Below the pieces are notes generated by a model. It did no database searches and had not been told where the DNA came from. It saw nothing but the letters and a program-made list of their open reading frames with translations. Position numbers and translations under genes: made by a program. From assembly GCF_037120725.1 (NCBI RefSeq), contig NZ_JBBAXC010000003.1:186001-250000 (forward strand): 64,000 nucleotides of DNA. Direction: 5' to 3'. Shown here one piece after another: positions 45,350 through 55,402 of the stretch. Source of the DNA: Bacillus spongiae (GTDB lineage: Bacteria > Bacillota > Bacilli > Bacillales > Bacillaceae_K). How positions within the stretch are numbered: the stretch's first letter is position 1; each line of letters starts with the position of its first letter.

Positions 45350-46306
45350 GTGGTGAATAAGATGAAGCTGACACTTGAAGCCGAAAGATGGATAAAGAGA
45401 GAAGTAGAAAATGTTAAGGCAATACCAACCGCTACAATGGAAGAGATAAAGGCAACCGATTTAACAGTCATCCAAAAAATATCCACGAATAAAGGAACTT
45501 TCTATTATAAAGACAGTGGAACAATAGCTAAATTTGAAGGGAAATTAGCGCACCATTTGCATTCGTTTTATTCAGATAAATCAGTTGAAGTAACAGCATT
45601 CCATCCGGCTAAACCGTGGTTGTTGATGAAGGAACTACAAGGGCAGCCATTACGAGAAGTGAAGGATAAGAAGGTATGGAAGCAAGCACTTCAAGAATAT
45701 GCTGAGCTGCAGGTGAATGAAACGAAACATGTGGAACAGCTGATTCAACTAGGAGTTCCAGACCGCCGGTTACCAATACTTAAAAGAGAGATTCAATCAA
45801 ATCTAAACGAGATGTGTCAAACCGGACTAAGTCATGAGAAAACGGTGACCATTATGAACATTCAAGAAGAGCTATTAGAGATGTGTGACAAGATAGAAGG
45901 AATTGTCCCCTGTTCTTTGGATCATGGAGATTTACATTCAGGGAATATTCAATTAGTGGAGGGAAAACCCATCTTTTTTGACTGGGGAGATGCAGCAGTA
46001 ACACATCCATTTTTTAGTACAAGGGTATTTTGGAATGTTCTTCATGAGTGGGCTCAGTATGATTCAGAATGGCTAACGATTATAAATGAATTTAGACCGA
46101 GCTATTTAGAACCATGGACGAAATTTGCGCCGATGAAGGAGCTAGAAGAAATATTGAAGATTTCAGATCAACTAGCTTGTGTATACAGAGGATTAGGGTG
46201 GCTTCTATATATTAATCGATATAGAGCAAACATTGAAGAATCGGAGCAAAGGCCTGCACAGTGGCTAGAAGTTTTGTTAGAACATCGTGAATTAGTTAAT
46301 AGTTAA
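45350..46306 (+). CDS. aminoglycoside phosphotransferase (APH)/kinase-fold protein
   Basis: The 318-residue protein starts at GTG 45350 or the adjacent GTG 45353, behind GGAGGAG. The kinase-like catalytic loop LDHGDLHSGNIQL (about 189-201) and metal-binding FFDWGDAAVTHPF are intact, so phosphate transfer is plausible. The N-terminal lobe is weakly conserved. The substrate is unknown; such proteins phosphorylate antibiotics, choline, sugars or other small molecules. No resistance context is apparent. Confidence 0.8.
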   Translation: MVNKMKLTLEAERWIKREVENVKAIPTATMEEIKATDLTVIQKISTNKGTFYYKDSGTIAKFEGKLAHHLHSFYSDKSVEVTAFHPAKPWLLMKELQGQPLREVKDKKVWKQALQEYAELQVNETKHVEQLIQLGVPDRRLPILKREIQSNLNEMCQTGLSHEKTVTIMNIQEELLEMCDKIEGIVPCSLDHGDLHSGNIQLVEGKPIFFDWGDAAVTHPFFSTRVFWNVLHEWAQYDSEWLTIINEFRPSYLEPWTKFAPMKELEEILKISDQLACVYRGLGWLLYINRYRANIEESEQRPAQWLEVLLEHRELVNS

Positions 46307-46675
46307 AGAAGTCAATGTTCACGAAGTTTATATATGTAAGAGATAATAAGCGAAACTACCATTTATTTTGTCTCATTTAAATTGAATATGACTTCAAATG
46401 AGATTCCTTGTAGTGTAAAATCAAGGGATTAACTAGTATTGCATGTCATCTTTACTATGAACTTTGAAGTTATAGAACCTGCTGGTTGTATTCGTTTTTC
46501 AATGTACTAAAAGAAGCGGACGCAGAGTAGTAAGATGTGAAGCAGTATGGAAAATAAAATGAGCAATGATATTAGTAGAATCTTATAGAACGGTAGGAGC
46601 GTCCTTTTTATAGGGCGCCTTTGTTTCATATTTTATCGATTACACTATACATATGAAAGAAGAAGGAGTGAGAGG
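46307..46675. other. intergenic stretch before addBA
   Basis: No convincing ORF. A hairpin near 46595-46626 (AGGAGCGTCC against GGGCGCCT, then TTTGTTT) may end upstream transcription. The addB ribosome site GAAGGAGTGAGAGG is at the right end. No clear ComK or LexA site was found by eye. Confidence 0.5.
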
Positions 46676-49600
46676 ATGGCGGTTCAGTTTATTGTTGGCC
46701 GTTCCGGTAGTGGGAAAACATTTAAGATACTGGAAGAAGTTCGTCATAGTCTTAGAACAAACCCGAATGGAAAACCAATTATCTATTTGGTTCCTGATCA
46801 AATGACGTTTTTATCTGAGTATGCACTCGTAACATCCCCTGAGTTAAAAGGAATGATTCGGGCACAAGTGTATAGCTTTACTCGTCTAGCTTGGCGTATT
46901 CTACAAGAGACAGGTGGTATGGGGCGATATCATCTTACCAATGTAGGTTTAAATATGCTGATTCGAAAAATTATCGATGAAAAAAAGGATGAACTCACGC
47001 TATTTAAGAAGGCCTCAGATAAAATAGGCTTTGTTGGGCATGTTGAACAAATGGTAACCGAATTTCGTCGATATTGTATCTCACCTGAAGAGTTAGTTCA
47101 GAAAACCTCTACTGAATCAAGTAAAGCGTTACAGGATAAATTACATGATTTAGAGTTGATTTACAAAGCTTTTGAGGAGTCTGTTGTTGGTAAATATATT
47201 GATACAGAGGATTATTTTCAATTACTGTCTGAAGCCATCGATCAATCATCCTATATTCAATCAGCAGATGTTTACATAGATGGTTTCCATAGCTTTACTC
47301 CTCAAGAGTATATGGTCATACAGAAGCTAATGAAAAATTGTGAGAATGTAACGGTGGCGTTAACGATAGATCGGGCTACTCATCGAGCGGGTGGTCAAAC
47401 GAAATCCCTTTTCCGAATGACAGAAGAGACATACGATGTACTTGACAATATAACGAAAGAATTAGGTATTACAAGACAAGATGATATCGTGTTAAAGGAA
47501 TCTGAGCGATACAACCATCACAGTATTGAACATATTGAAGAGTATTGGGAAGACCGTCCAGCTGTTCCATTTATCGGAGAAACGGCCATCAAGTTAATTG
47601 AGGCCTCCAATCGACGTGCAGAAGTGGAGGGGGTCGCTAGAGAAATTCGCCGGCTAACTCGTGAGGAAGGTTATCGTTATAAAGAAATAACGGTCTTAGT
47701 CCGAAACAGTGCTGAATATCAAAGCATAATGGAAACAATATTCTATGATAATGAAATCCCATATTTCATTGATCAGAAACGAACAATGCTGAATCATCCA
47801 TTAATTGAACTGATTCGTTCCACTCTAGATATTATGAATACGCATTGGCGTTATGAACCTGTATTTCGTGCTGTCAAAACAGACCTTCTATTTCCGCTTG
47901 ACCGCAATGCCTCACAGCTTCGTGAGCAGATGGATCGCTTGGAGAATTATGTACTTGCCTATGGCATAAAAGGAGATGCGTGGTTAAAGAAGGATCGCTG
48001 GAAATACCGTCGCTTTCGTGGATTAGAGCTCACGTCGGTCGCTCAAACAGATGAAGAAAAACAAATTGAGCATGAAATTAATGAATTACGACTATTCATC
48101 GCTGCTCCAATTCTTCGCTTTTTCCGTCGCTTAAAGAAGAAGGCAACAGTGAGAGAATTGTGTGAGGTGCTCTATTTATACTTAGACGAGCTCGATATCC
48201 CTGATAAGTTGGAGCGACTTGCACAAAGGGCTGAAGAAAAAGGAAATCTTGTAGTCGCTCGTGAGCATAACCAGGCATGGAATGGGGTAATGGACTTGCT
48301 CGATCAGTATGTAGAAATTCTCGGGGAAGAAGAAGTCACGCTCAAAAAATTCACTTCCATTCTTGAAGCTGGAATTGAATCAATGAAATTCTCCCTCGTT
48401 CCACCAGCCATTGATCAAGTAATCGTTGCAAATTTAGAGCTTTCTCGTTTAGCGGATATTCGTACAGCTTTTGTGTTAGGTGTTAATGACGGTGTCCTTC
48501 CAGCAAAAATTCCAGAGGAAGGCGTGTTGTCTGACGAAGATCGTGAAGTGTTAATCTCTTCTGGAATGAACATCGCACCGAGTAGCAAAACGAAGCTTGA
48601 GGATGAGGAATTTATTGCTTACAAAGCGTTCACATCACCATCAGAACGATTATATGTATCTTATCCAATTGCAAACGAAGAAGGGAAAGCATTGTTACCG
48701 TCCCCATATATAAAAAAGTTTCAAGACATGTTCCCAGAGGTGAACAAAGAATTTCTCGTTCAAGAACCATCTGAGCTTACTGCAGAAGAGCAAATGCAAT
48801 ACATTTCTCACCCGAACGTCACCATTTCGTATTTGACTGCACAGTTGCAACTGAAGCTACGAGCGTACCCTGTTTCAGATATGTGGTGGGAAGTATACAA
48901 TTATTACATGAAAGATAAGACTAGAAAGGTGAGTGCAAAGCATATTTTATCTAGTCTGTTTTATCAAAATCGTGTAAAACGATTAACGAAAGAAACGAGC
49001 GAAGCGCTATACGGTGAAACAATTTTAGCGTCTGTTTCACGCATGGAATTATTCCATAGCTGTCCATTTTCTCATTATGCTTCACACGGCTTAAAACTTC
49101 GTGAAAGAGAAGTTTTTCGTCTGGAAGCACCAGATATTGGTGAGATGTTTCATGGGGCTCTTAAATGGATTGCTGATGTCATTAACACGGAGAGAAAAGC
49201 ATGGTCTGACTTATCAAAGGATGAATGTTTAAAGCTTGCAAAAGCAGCGGTCGAGTTTATTGCACCTAAGCTACAAAATCAAATATTATTAAGCTCGAAT
49301 CGTCATCATTATATTAAAAGAAAATTAGAAAATATTATTGGACGAGCATCGATGATATTAAGTGAGCATGCTAGGGTAAGTGGTTTTTCACCTGTTGGAC
49401 TTGAGCTTGGATTCGGTCCCAATGCAGAACTCCCTCCATTTGCTCTAACATTAACTAATGGAACCAAGATGCAGCTTCAAGGGAGAATCGATCGAGTTGA
49501 TAAAGCAGTTGATGATTCAGGAACATATTTACGTATTATTGATTACAAGTCCAGCATCAAAGAGCTTGATTTCACCGAAATGTATTATGGATTGTCCCTA

Positions 49601-50155
49601 CAAATGCTCACTTATTTAGATGTCCTTCTAGAGCATTCTAAAACGTTGGTTGGAACTGAGGCCAACCCAGCAGGGGTTTTATACTTCCATGTACATAACC
49701 CACTTGTAAGCAGCAAAAAACGGCTAACACAAGGTCAGATTGAAGAAGAGATATTTAAGAAATTTAAGATGAATGGCTTGGTTCTCAGTAATCCAGAAAT
49801 TGTGAAGTTGATGGACGGTACACTTGAGAACGGAAACTCGAATATTATCTCTGCAGGGTTAAAAAAGGATGGTTCATTAACGTCAAGGTCAAAAGTTGCA
49901 TCTTCACAGGATTTTGATGTAATGAGAAAATATGTCCGAAATAAATATCGAGAGTCTGGTCAACAAATTATTACTGGAAATGTGGAAATTACACCTTATA
50001 AACTGAATGATCGAACTCCATGTCAATTTTGTTCTTATCGGTCGGTTTGTCAATTTGACCAATCGCTTAAGGATAACGATTACAAAGTTTTAACACCACA
50101 AAAAAATGATGAAATTATTGCGTGTATGAAAGAGGAGGTCTTGGCTGATGAGTAA
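46676..50155 (+). CDS. addB: helicase-nuclease subunit AddB
   Basis: The 1159-residue protein (B. subtilis AddB is 1166) has a Walker A GRSGSGKT at residues 8-15, a degenerate helicase region and a C-terminal RecB-type nuclease domain with IIDYKSS. Cys residues in LFHSCPFSHYA (about 800) and the late CQFCSYRSVCQFD form the known four-Cys iron-sulfur site that staples the nuclease. With AddA it resects double-strand breaks up to Chi. Stop overlaps addA by 8 bp. Confidence 0.96.
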   Translation: MAVQFIVGRSGSGKTFKILEEVRHSLRTNPNGKPIIYLVPDQMTFLSEYALVTSPELKGMIRAQVYSFTRLAWRILQETGGMGRYHLTNVGLNMLIRKIIDEKKDELTLFKKASDKIGFVGHVEQMVTEFRRYCISPEELVQKTSTESSKALQDKLHDLELIYKAFEESVVGKYIDTEDYFQLLSEAIDQSSYIQSADVYIDGFHSFTPQEYMVIQKLMKNCENVTVALTIDRATHRAGGQTKSLFRMTEETYDVLDNITKELGITRQDDIVLKESERYNHHSIEHIEEYWEDRPAVPFIGETAIKLIEASNRRAEVEGVAREIRRLTREEGYRYKEITVLVRNSAEYQSIMETIFYDNEIPYFIDQKRTMLNHPLIELIRSTLDIMNTHWRYEPVFRAVKTDLLFPLDRNASQLREQMDRLENYVLAYGIKGDAWLKKDRWKYRRFRGLELTSVAQTDEEKQIEHEINELRLFIAAPILRFFRRLKKKATVRELCEVLYLYLDELDIPDKLERLAQRAEEKGNLVVAREHNQAWNGVMDLLDQYVEILGEEEVTLKKFTSILEAGIESMKFSLVPPAIDQVIVANLELSRLADIRTAFVLGVNDGVLPAKIPEEGVLSDEDREVLISSGMNIAPSSKTKLEDEEFIAYKAFTSPSERLYVSYPIANEEGKALLPSPYIKKFQDMFPEVNKEFLVQEPSELTAEEQMQYISHPNVTISYLTAQLQLKLRAYPVSDMWWEVYNYYMKDKTRKVSAKHILSSLFYQNRVKRLTKETSEALYGETILASVSRMELFHSCPFSHYASHGLKLREREVFRLEAPDIGEMFHGALKWIADVINTERKAWSDLSKDECLKLAKAAVEFIAPKLQNQILLSSNRHHYIKRKLENIIGRASMILSEHARVSGFSPVGLELGFGPNAELPPFALTLTNGTKMQLQGRIDRVDKAVDDSGTYLRIIDYKSSIKELDFTEMYYGLSLQMLTYLDVLLEHSKTLVGTEANPAGVLYFHVHNPLVSSKKRLTQGQIEEEIFKKFKMNGLVLSNPEIVKLMDGTLENGNSNIISAGLKKDGSLTSRSKVASSQDFDVMRKYVRNKYRESGQQIITGNVEITPYKLNDRTPCQFCSYRSVCQFDQSLKDNDYKVLTPQKNDEIIACMKEEVLADE

Positions 50156-53100
50156 AGCCGCGGTTCCAACAAAGCCAGATAATGTTATTTGGACAGAAGA
50201 CCAATGGAAAGCCATTTGGTCAAAAAATCAAGATGTGCTAGTTGCTGCTGCTGCTGGATCGGGAAAAACGGCTGTACTTGTTGAACGTATTATTCAGAGG
50301 CTACTCTCTGAGGAAGACCGAATGAATGTCGATGAATTACTCGTTGTCACGTTTACGAATGCAGCAGCAGCTGAAATGAGGCACCGAATTGGGGAGGCAT
50401 TAGAAAGGGAGATTGAACAAAACCCGTCATCGGATCGAATTCGAAAGCAGCTGCATTTATTAAATAAAGCGTCTATCTCAACGCTCCATTCCTTTTGCTT
50501 AGAGGTCATTCGTAAGTATTATTATTTAATTGATATTGATCCGAGCTTCAGGATTGCTGATGATATAGAAGGAGAGTTGCTTCGTGACGAAGTGATGGAT
50601 GAGCTATTTGAAGATGAGTATGGAAAAGAGGAAAATGGGGCGTTTTATACGTTAGTTGATACGTTTACAAACGACCGAAGCGATATCACACTTCAAGAAA
50701 TGGTAAGGGAGCTCTATTTATTCTCGCGTTCTCACCCTACACCAGAGAAATGGTTAGATGATATCGTAACATTATATGACGTTAATGAACATGTCGATCA
50801 AGTTCAACAGTTACCTTTTTTTAATGTGATAAAAAGAGAAATTCGTTTAAGTTTAGAAGGGGCAAGAGCAGCTTATGAGCGCGGAATGGAATTAACAAGG
50901 GAATCAGATGGCCCTGCTCCGTACGGAGAGAATTTTCAACAAGACATGGATATTGTGGAGGGGTTAAGCCAGTCATTAAATACTTCGTGGGAGGAGCTGT
51001 ACGTCCGTTTTCAAGAGCTGAAATTTTCTCGGTTAAAGCCTTGTAGAGGAGAGGAGTATTCCACGAAGAAAATAGATGAAGCGAAAGCGTTGCGTGCACA
51101 AGGGAAAAAGTTAATTGAAAAAATAGCTGAGGAATTCTTTTCTAGACAACCTGAAAGTCTTTTGAAAGACTTAAGAGAAATGAAGCCTATTATTCTTTCA
51201 TTAGCGAATCTTGTAAAAGAGTTTTCTTTGCGTTTTCAAAATGTAAAATTGGAGCGAGGATTAGTTGATTTTTCAGATCTCGAGCATTTCACCCTTGAGA
51301 TTTTACTTAATGAAGGAGCACCGTCTGATGCTGCCATATCTTATCGGCGTCAGTTCAAGGAGGTGCTTGTTGACGAGTATCAAGATACGAATATGGTACA
51401 AGAAACTATTATTTCTTTAATAACGAAAGATGGTGAAGAACAAGGAAACCTTTTCATGGTAGGAGATGTAAAGCAGTCTATTTATCGCTTTCGTTTAGCA
51501 GAGCCGAATTTATTCTTAAGTAAATATAATCGGTTTTCCTCCAACGAGGCACGTACAGGTCTCAAAATCGATTTATCTCAAAATTTTCGTAGTCGCAAAG
51601 AAGTATTATCGGGGACAAATTTTTTATTTAAACAGATTATGGGAGTGGAAGTGGGAGAAATCCATTATGATGAGGAAGCAGAATTAAAAATAGGAGCGGA
51701 CTATCCTAAGGAGGAAGAATATCCGGTAGAGCTCGCGTTGATCGATCTTGATGAAAAAAACGAGGAAAATGTAAATGAAGGGGTCGAATTTAATAAGCTA
51801 GAGCTTGAAAAATCACAACTTGAGGCTCGATATATGGCAAGGAAAGTGAAGGAACTCATTGATAGTCAATCCGTTATTTATGATAGCAAGAAGAAAAATT
51901 ATCGACCAATTCAATATCGTGATATTGTCATTCTTCTACGCTCCATGCCGTGGGCACCAGAAATTATGGAAGAATTTAAAGCTGAGAATATTCCGATATA
52001 TGCAAACCTCTCCACTGGTTATTTTGATGCAGTAGAAGTATCGATGATGGTTTCATTGTTAAAAGTAATCGACAATCCGTATCAAGATATTCCGCTTGCT
52101 TCAGTACTTCGTTCACCAATCGTTGGAATGGACGAGGAGGAACTAGCAGCCATTCGGATTTATTCCCGGTCAGGCTCCTTTTATGAAGCTGCCCAACAGT
52201 TTTTGAATAAAGCATCGAAAGAAGAAAGTGCTTTTGGAAAACTTCAACTATTTTTTGAGTGTTTGACTAAATGGAGAACGAGCGCGAGACAGGGTGCCTT
52301 ATCCGATTTAATTTGGCAGTTGTATCGTGATACAAAATTTTATGATTTCGTCGGTGGAATGCCAGGTGGAAAACAACGTCAAGCTAACTTACGAGCTTTA
52401 TACGATCGTGCCCGATCATATGAAGAGACATCTTTCCGTGGGCTATTCCGATTTCTTAGGTTTGTGGAAAAAATGCGTGAACGAGGAGACGATTTAGGGA
52501 CTGCTAGGGCATTGAGCGAACAAGAGGATGTAGTCCGCTTAATGACCATCCATTCTAGTAAAGGCTTAGAATTTCCAGTTGTGTTTATAGCGGGCTTGTC
52601 AAAGCAATTTAACTTAATGGATTTGAATCGGCCTTACCTCTTAGATAAAGAATATGGATTTGGAACGAAGTACGTAAATGCTGAAAAACGCATTTCCTAT
52701 CCATCTATTGCTCAATTGGCATTAAAGCGTAAAAAACGGATGGAAACGATAGCCGAAGAAATGCGTGTTTTGTATGTTGCTTTAACCAGGGCAAAGGAAA
52801 AGCTATATTTAGTTGCCACAATGAAAGATTTGGAAAAGAGTATACTAAAATGGAAAACGGCTCTTCAGCAAACGGATTGGCTACTTAGTGATTTTGAACG
52901 AGCAAATGCAATTAGTTATATTGACTGGTTAGGCCCCTCCCTTGTCCGACACAGAACATGTGAATTTATGCATGAGGGTCAACTTGAACAAAGTAAGGTC
53001 TCTCCGAACATTATTAACCACCCATCTTGCTGGAAGGTAACTTTTTTTCCGAAGGGTGATTTTAGTGACGGATCAAGCTTGTTAGATGAGGGTGAGCAAG

Positions 53101-53879
53101 AATGGAAGGAAATTGTTCAAAAAGGACAACCTGTAGAATTTGAATCGAGTACTAAAGAGGAAATTGAGCATCGATTAAACTGGCTTTATCCTTATAAAGA
53201 GGCTGTGACAACAAAATCGAAGCAGTCTGTATCTGAAATCAAAAAAATGTTCCAAATGTCAGACGAAGCATCTGGTGGGGATCTCTTAAATCAAATTCAA
53301 AGGCCAATCATGCAACGACCTAAATTTTTACAGGAAAAAGCGCTTTCGCCTGCAGAAAGAGGGACAGTAATGCATACTGTAATGCAGCATATATCACTAT
53401 CGATGGAGCCGACTGAGCAAAGTATTACGGCATTGTTAGAAAGGCTAAATCAAAAAGAAATTTTATCATTGGAGCAGGTAGAAGTAGTAGAAATAGAGAA
53501 AATCGTTGCCTTCTTCGCTACACCAATTGGTCAAAGATTACTTCGAGCAAAGCGCGTTCAGCGTGAAGTACCATTTAGCTTAGGGGTGCGCGCGCAAGAA
53601 ATATACCCTCATTCAACAGATGAAGAAGAAGTTATTCTTGTCCAAGGAATCATGGACTGTTTGTTTGAAGAGGAGGATGGACTTATACTGATAGATTATA
53701 AAACAGATAATATTACGGAACGTTATCAAGGAGATTTTTTAAAGGCTTTGCCGACCCTAAAAGAGCGCTATGATACTCAACTAAAGTTGTATGAAAAAGC
53801 GGTTGAGGAAATTATGGGAGTGGAGCTTAAAGCAAAATATTTATATTTCTTTGATGGGGGTCATGAACTTAAAATGTAG
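50148..53879 (+). CDS. addA: helicase-nuclease subunit AddA
   Basis: The 1243-residue UvrD-type helicase has Walker A AAAGSGKTAVLVER (about 34-47), DEYQDTN (Walker B, near 410), GDVKQSIYRFR and the late helicase motif VALTRAKEKL. A C-terminal RecB-type nuclease carries LIDYKTDN. B. subtilis AddA is 1232 residues. It is the 3'-5' motor of AddAB. The ribosome site lies inside addB. In B. subtilis sbcD and sbcC follow; here a MarR gene does. Confidence 0.96.
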   Translation: MSKAAVPTKPDNVIWTEDQWKAIWSKNQDVLVAAAAGSGKTAVLVERIIQRLLSEEDRMNVDELLVVTFTNAAAAEMRHRIGEALEREIEQNPSSDRIRKQLHLLNKASISTLHSFCLEVIRKYYYLIDIDPSFRIADDIEGELLRDEVMDELFEDEYGKEENGAFYTLVDTFTNDRSDITLQEMVRELYLFSRSHPTPEKWLDDIVTLYDVNEHVDQVQQLPFFNVIKREIRLSLEGARAAYERGMELTRESDGPAPYGENFQQDMDIVEGLSQSLNTSWEELYVRFQELKFSRLKPCRGEEYSTKKIDEAKALRAQGKKLIEKIAEEFFSRQPESLLKDLREMKPIILSLANLVKEFSLRFQNVKLERGLVDFSDLEHFTLEILLNEGAPSDAAISYRRQFKEVLVDEYQDTNMVQETIISLITKDGEEQGNLFMVGDVKQSIYRFRLAEPNLFLSKYNRFSSNEARTGLKIDLSQNFRSRKEVLSGTNFLFKQIMGVEVGEIHYDEEAELKIGADYPKEEEYPVELALIDLDEKNEENVNEGVEFNKLELEKSQLEARYMARKVKELIDSQSVIYDSKKKNYRPIQYRDIVILLRSMPWAPEIMEEFKAENIPIYANLSTGYFDAVEVSMMVSLLKVIDNPYQDIPLASVLRSPIVGMDEEELAAIRIYSRSGSFYEAAQQFLNKASKEESAFGKLQLFFECLTKWRTSARQGALSDLIWQLYRDTKFYDFVGGMPGGKQRQANLRALYDRARSYEETSFRGLFRFLRFVEKMRERGDDLGTARALSEQEDVVRLMTIHSSKGLEFPVVFIAGLSKQFNLMDLNRPYLLDKEYGFGTKYVNAEKRISYPSIAQLALKRKKRMETIAEEMRVLYVALTRAKEKLYLVATMKDLEKSILKWKTALQQTDWLLSDFERANAISYIDWLGPSLVRHRTCEFMHEGQLEQSKVSPNIINHPSCWKVTFFPKGDFSDGSSLLDEGEQEWKEIVQKGQPVEFESSTKEEIEHRLNWLYPYKEAVTTKSKQSVSEIKKMFQMSDEASGGDLLNQIQRPIMQRPKFLQEKALSPAERGTVMHTVMQHISLSMEPTEQSITALLERLNQKEILSLEQVEVVEIEKIVAFFATPIGQRLLRAKRVQREVPFSLGVRAQEIYPHSTDEEEVILVQGIMDCLFEEEDGLILIDYKTDNITERYQGDFLKALPTLKERYDTQLKLYEKAVEEIMGVELKAKYLYFFDGGHELKM

Positions 53880-54012
53880 TGAATTCTTTTTAAGTTGTTT
53901 ATAGAGTGATTATTGCTTTTTTGTTGTATGTCTTATCGAACTAGGATAATATTTAGTTTAGTTATCCTTACAGTAAAATGAAGGTTACTAAGATTTTGTA
54001 GGAGGGAATAGT

Positions 54013-54471
54013 ATGTATCAGGGAGATGAACAAAGTCAACTTGATTTAAAGCTTTTCCTAGTTTTGAGAAAAGCATCTCAAGCGGTATTTGCGAATGCGG
54101 GAAGGGATATGATAAACAAGGGAATTACTCATGAGCAATTTATGATTCTCGAGCTTATTTACAATAAAGGACCACATCCTATCCAAAAAATTAGTGAAAA
54201 GTTTTCTATTCCTAGCGGGAGTATTACTTACGTTGTGGATAAGTTAGAGAAAAAAGGATTCATTAAACGAGAGCAAAGTCCTCGTGATCGCAGAGCTTCA
54301 AATGTAGTTCTTACCCAAAAAGGACAAGAGTTATTTGATGAAATTTTCCCTAGTCACGTAGAAGCAATATCTAAAAATTTTGCTTCTATTGCTAATGAAG
54401 AAAAGCAGTTTTTAATTGATAAGTTAAAAGAAATAGGACATACTGCTAAATATCTCCAAATAGAAGATTGA
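54013..54471 (+). CDS. MarR family transcriptional regulator
   Basis: The 152-residue regulator has a winged helix with recognition region ISEKFSIPSGSITYVVDKLEKKG and wing SPRDRRASNVVLTQKG. The only Cys-free sensing region means an OhrR-type Cys switch is unlikely. It resembles the MhqR/YusO-like group by feel, but I cannot name it. TAGGAGGGAATAGT precedes ATG 54013. It stands alone between addA and a strong terminator, so its target gene is elsewhere or it acts on itself. Confidence 0.85.
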   Translation: MYQGDEQSQLDLKLFLVLRKASQAVFANAGRDMINKGITHEQFMILELIYNKGPHPIQKISEKFSIPSGSITYVVDKLEKKGFIKREQSPRDRRASNVVLTQKGQELFDEIFPSHVEAISKNFASIANEEKQFLIDKLKEIGHTAKYLQIED

Positions 54472-54475
54472 ACTG

Positions 54476-54512
54476 ATTAGGAGCTAGAAATTATTTTCTA
54501 GCTCCTAATTTG
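54476..54512. terminator. strong terminator after the MarR gene
   Basis: ATTAGGAGCTAGAAA pairs perfectly with TTTCTAGCTCCTAAT over 15 bp around TTAT. It may serve both the MarR gene and the convergent gerP operon. Confidence 0.8.
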
Positions 54513-54567
54513 TGTAATCAATAAAAATAACTTGGATTCCCACTTCGAAAACTGTCCTCTCAGTTGT

Positions 54568-54786
54568 TTAATTATTTCCAACAATCGGCTGATCAACTCC
54601 GTCAGCATCAAGGGTAGAAGTGATACTAAATCCATTAAAGGTCACGATAAATGGTCCAGTATTAAAGGCTCCAGAACCAGCGAATGATTTACTACTAGTT
54701 TTAGGAGAAATGACAACAGCATCACCAAATTGTACACTTCCTCCACCTACGTTTAATATTTGAACAGGACCAACTATAGCAGGCAT
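54568..54786 (-). CDS. gerPF: spore germination protein GerPF
   Basis: The 72-residue protein starts at ATG 54786 (AAAGGATGTTTCGT upstream), three codons inside the longer frame, so it begins MPAIVGPVQIL. It has the GerPA/PF pattern: Val/Ile/Gly-rich strands, an ISPK segment, GSGAFNTGPF and the ending DADGVDQPI. GerP proteins let germinants pass the spore coat to inner receptors. Last gene of the operon. Confidence 0.93.
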   Translation of the reverse strand: MPAIVGPVQILNVGGGSVQFGDAVVISPKTSSKSFAGSGAFNTGPFIVTFNGFSITSTLDADGVDQPIVGNN

Positions 54787-54845
54787 ACGAAACATCCTTT
54801 ATAAAAATAGATTCACTTTATCCTATGATTGAAGCAAAATTCTGT

Positions 54846-55223
54846 TCATTCTTCTTTATTTTCAAGTTGACGTATATGTTTTATTCTTGATTCAAGCCGA
54901 ACGTCTCCTATGTTTCCTATATGAATAATTCCTACGGTAGATGCCCCAATTACGTCAATGACTCCGACCCGAATGGCAGGGGTTAAGTCAATTTTAGAAA
55001 ACTCCGTCGGTATTGGTGCGGATAGAAAAGGAATCGGCTCATTAAAAACTCTAAATTGAGATAAATGGTCCCCTTCATTGCCAAAAAAACATTCTTTTTC
55101 TCGTTGAACAGCAAGAACCCTAGCGTTTCCGTTAAGGTATTGCGTGTCCCCAGCTTGCACGAGGGATGAAAAAACAATTGACCTTACTTTGACACCATCG
55201 ACAAACGAGTATCTACTCATCAT
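54846..55223 (-). CDS. gerPE: spore germination protein GerPE
   Basis: The 125-residue protein shows GerPE features: SRYSFVDGVKVRSIVFSSLVQAGD at the start (only partly quoted by family memory) and a later VGVIDVIGASTVGIIHIGN strand pair. Its ATGATG start overlaps the gerPD stop as TAATG, so translation is coupled. Either ATG could be used. Role: coat permeability to germinants, assembled in the mother cell. Confidence 0.92.
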   Translation of the reverse strand: MMSRYSFVDGVKVRSIVFSSLVQAGDTQYLNGNARVLAVQREKECFFGNEGDHLSQFRVFNEPIPFLSAPIPTEFSKIDLTPAIRVGVIDVIGASTVGIIHIGNIGDVRLESRIKHIRQLENKEE

Positions 55224-55402
55224 TAACCTTTTGGAGCAATTGGCACAAACGGACCAATAATTAAAGATTCAGGTGGAGTATCAAAAGTTGATGCTAGTTG
55301 GATTGTATTTGCATCCCCTACTAATATCATCGAAGAACTGGCAACACCTGATACTCTCATATTACGTACATTGAGGTCACGATTGATGACTTGGAGGTTC
55401 AT
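55223..55402 (-). CDS. gerPD: spore germination protein GerPD
   Basis: The 59-residue protein starts at ATG 55402, about 10 nt after AAAGGA, so it begins MNLQVINRDL as in B. subtilis GerPD; two earlier ATGs add three residues. The conserved end FDTPPESLIIGPFVP is clear. It overlaps the gerPC end by 26 bp. Confidence 0.93.
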   Translation of the reverse strand: MNLQVINRDLNVRNMRVSGVASSSMILVGDANTIQLASTFDTPPESLIIGPFVPIAPKG

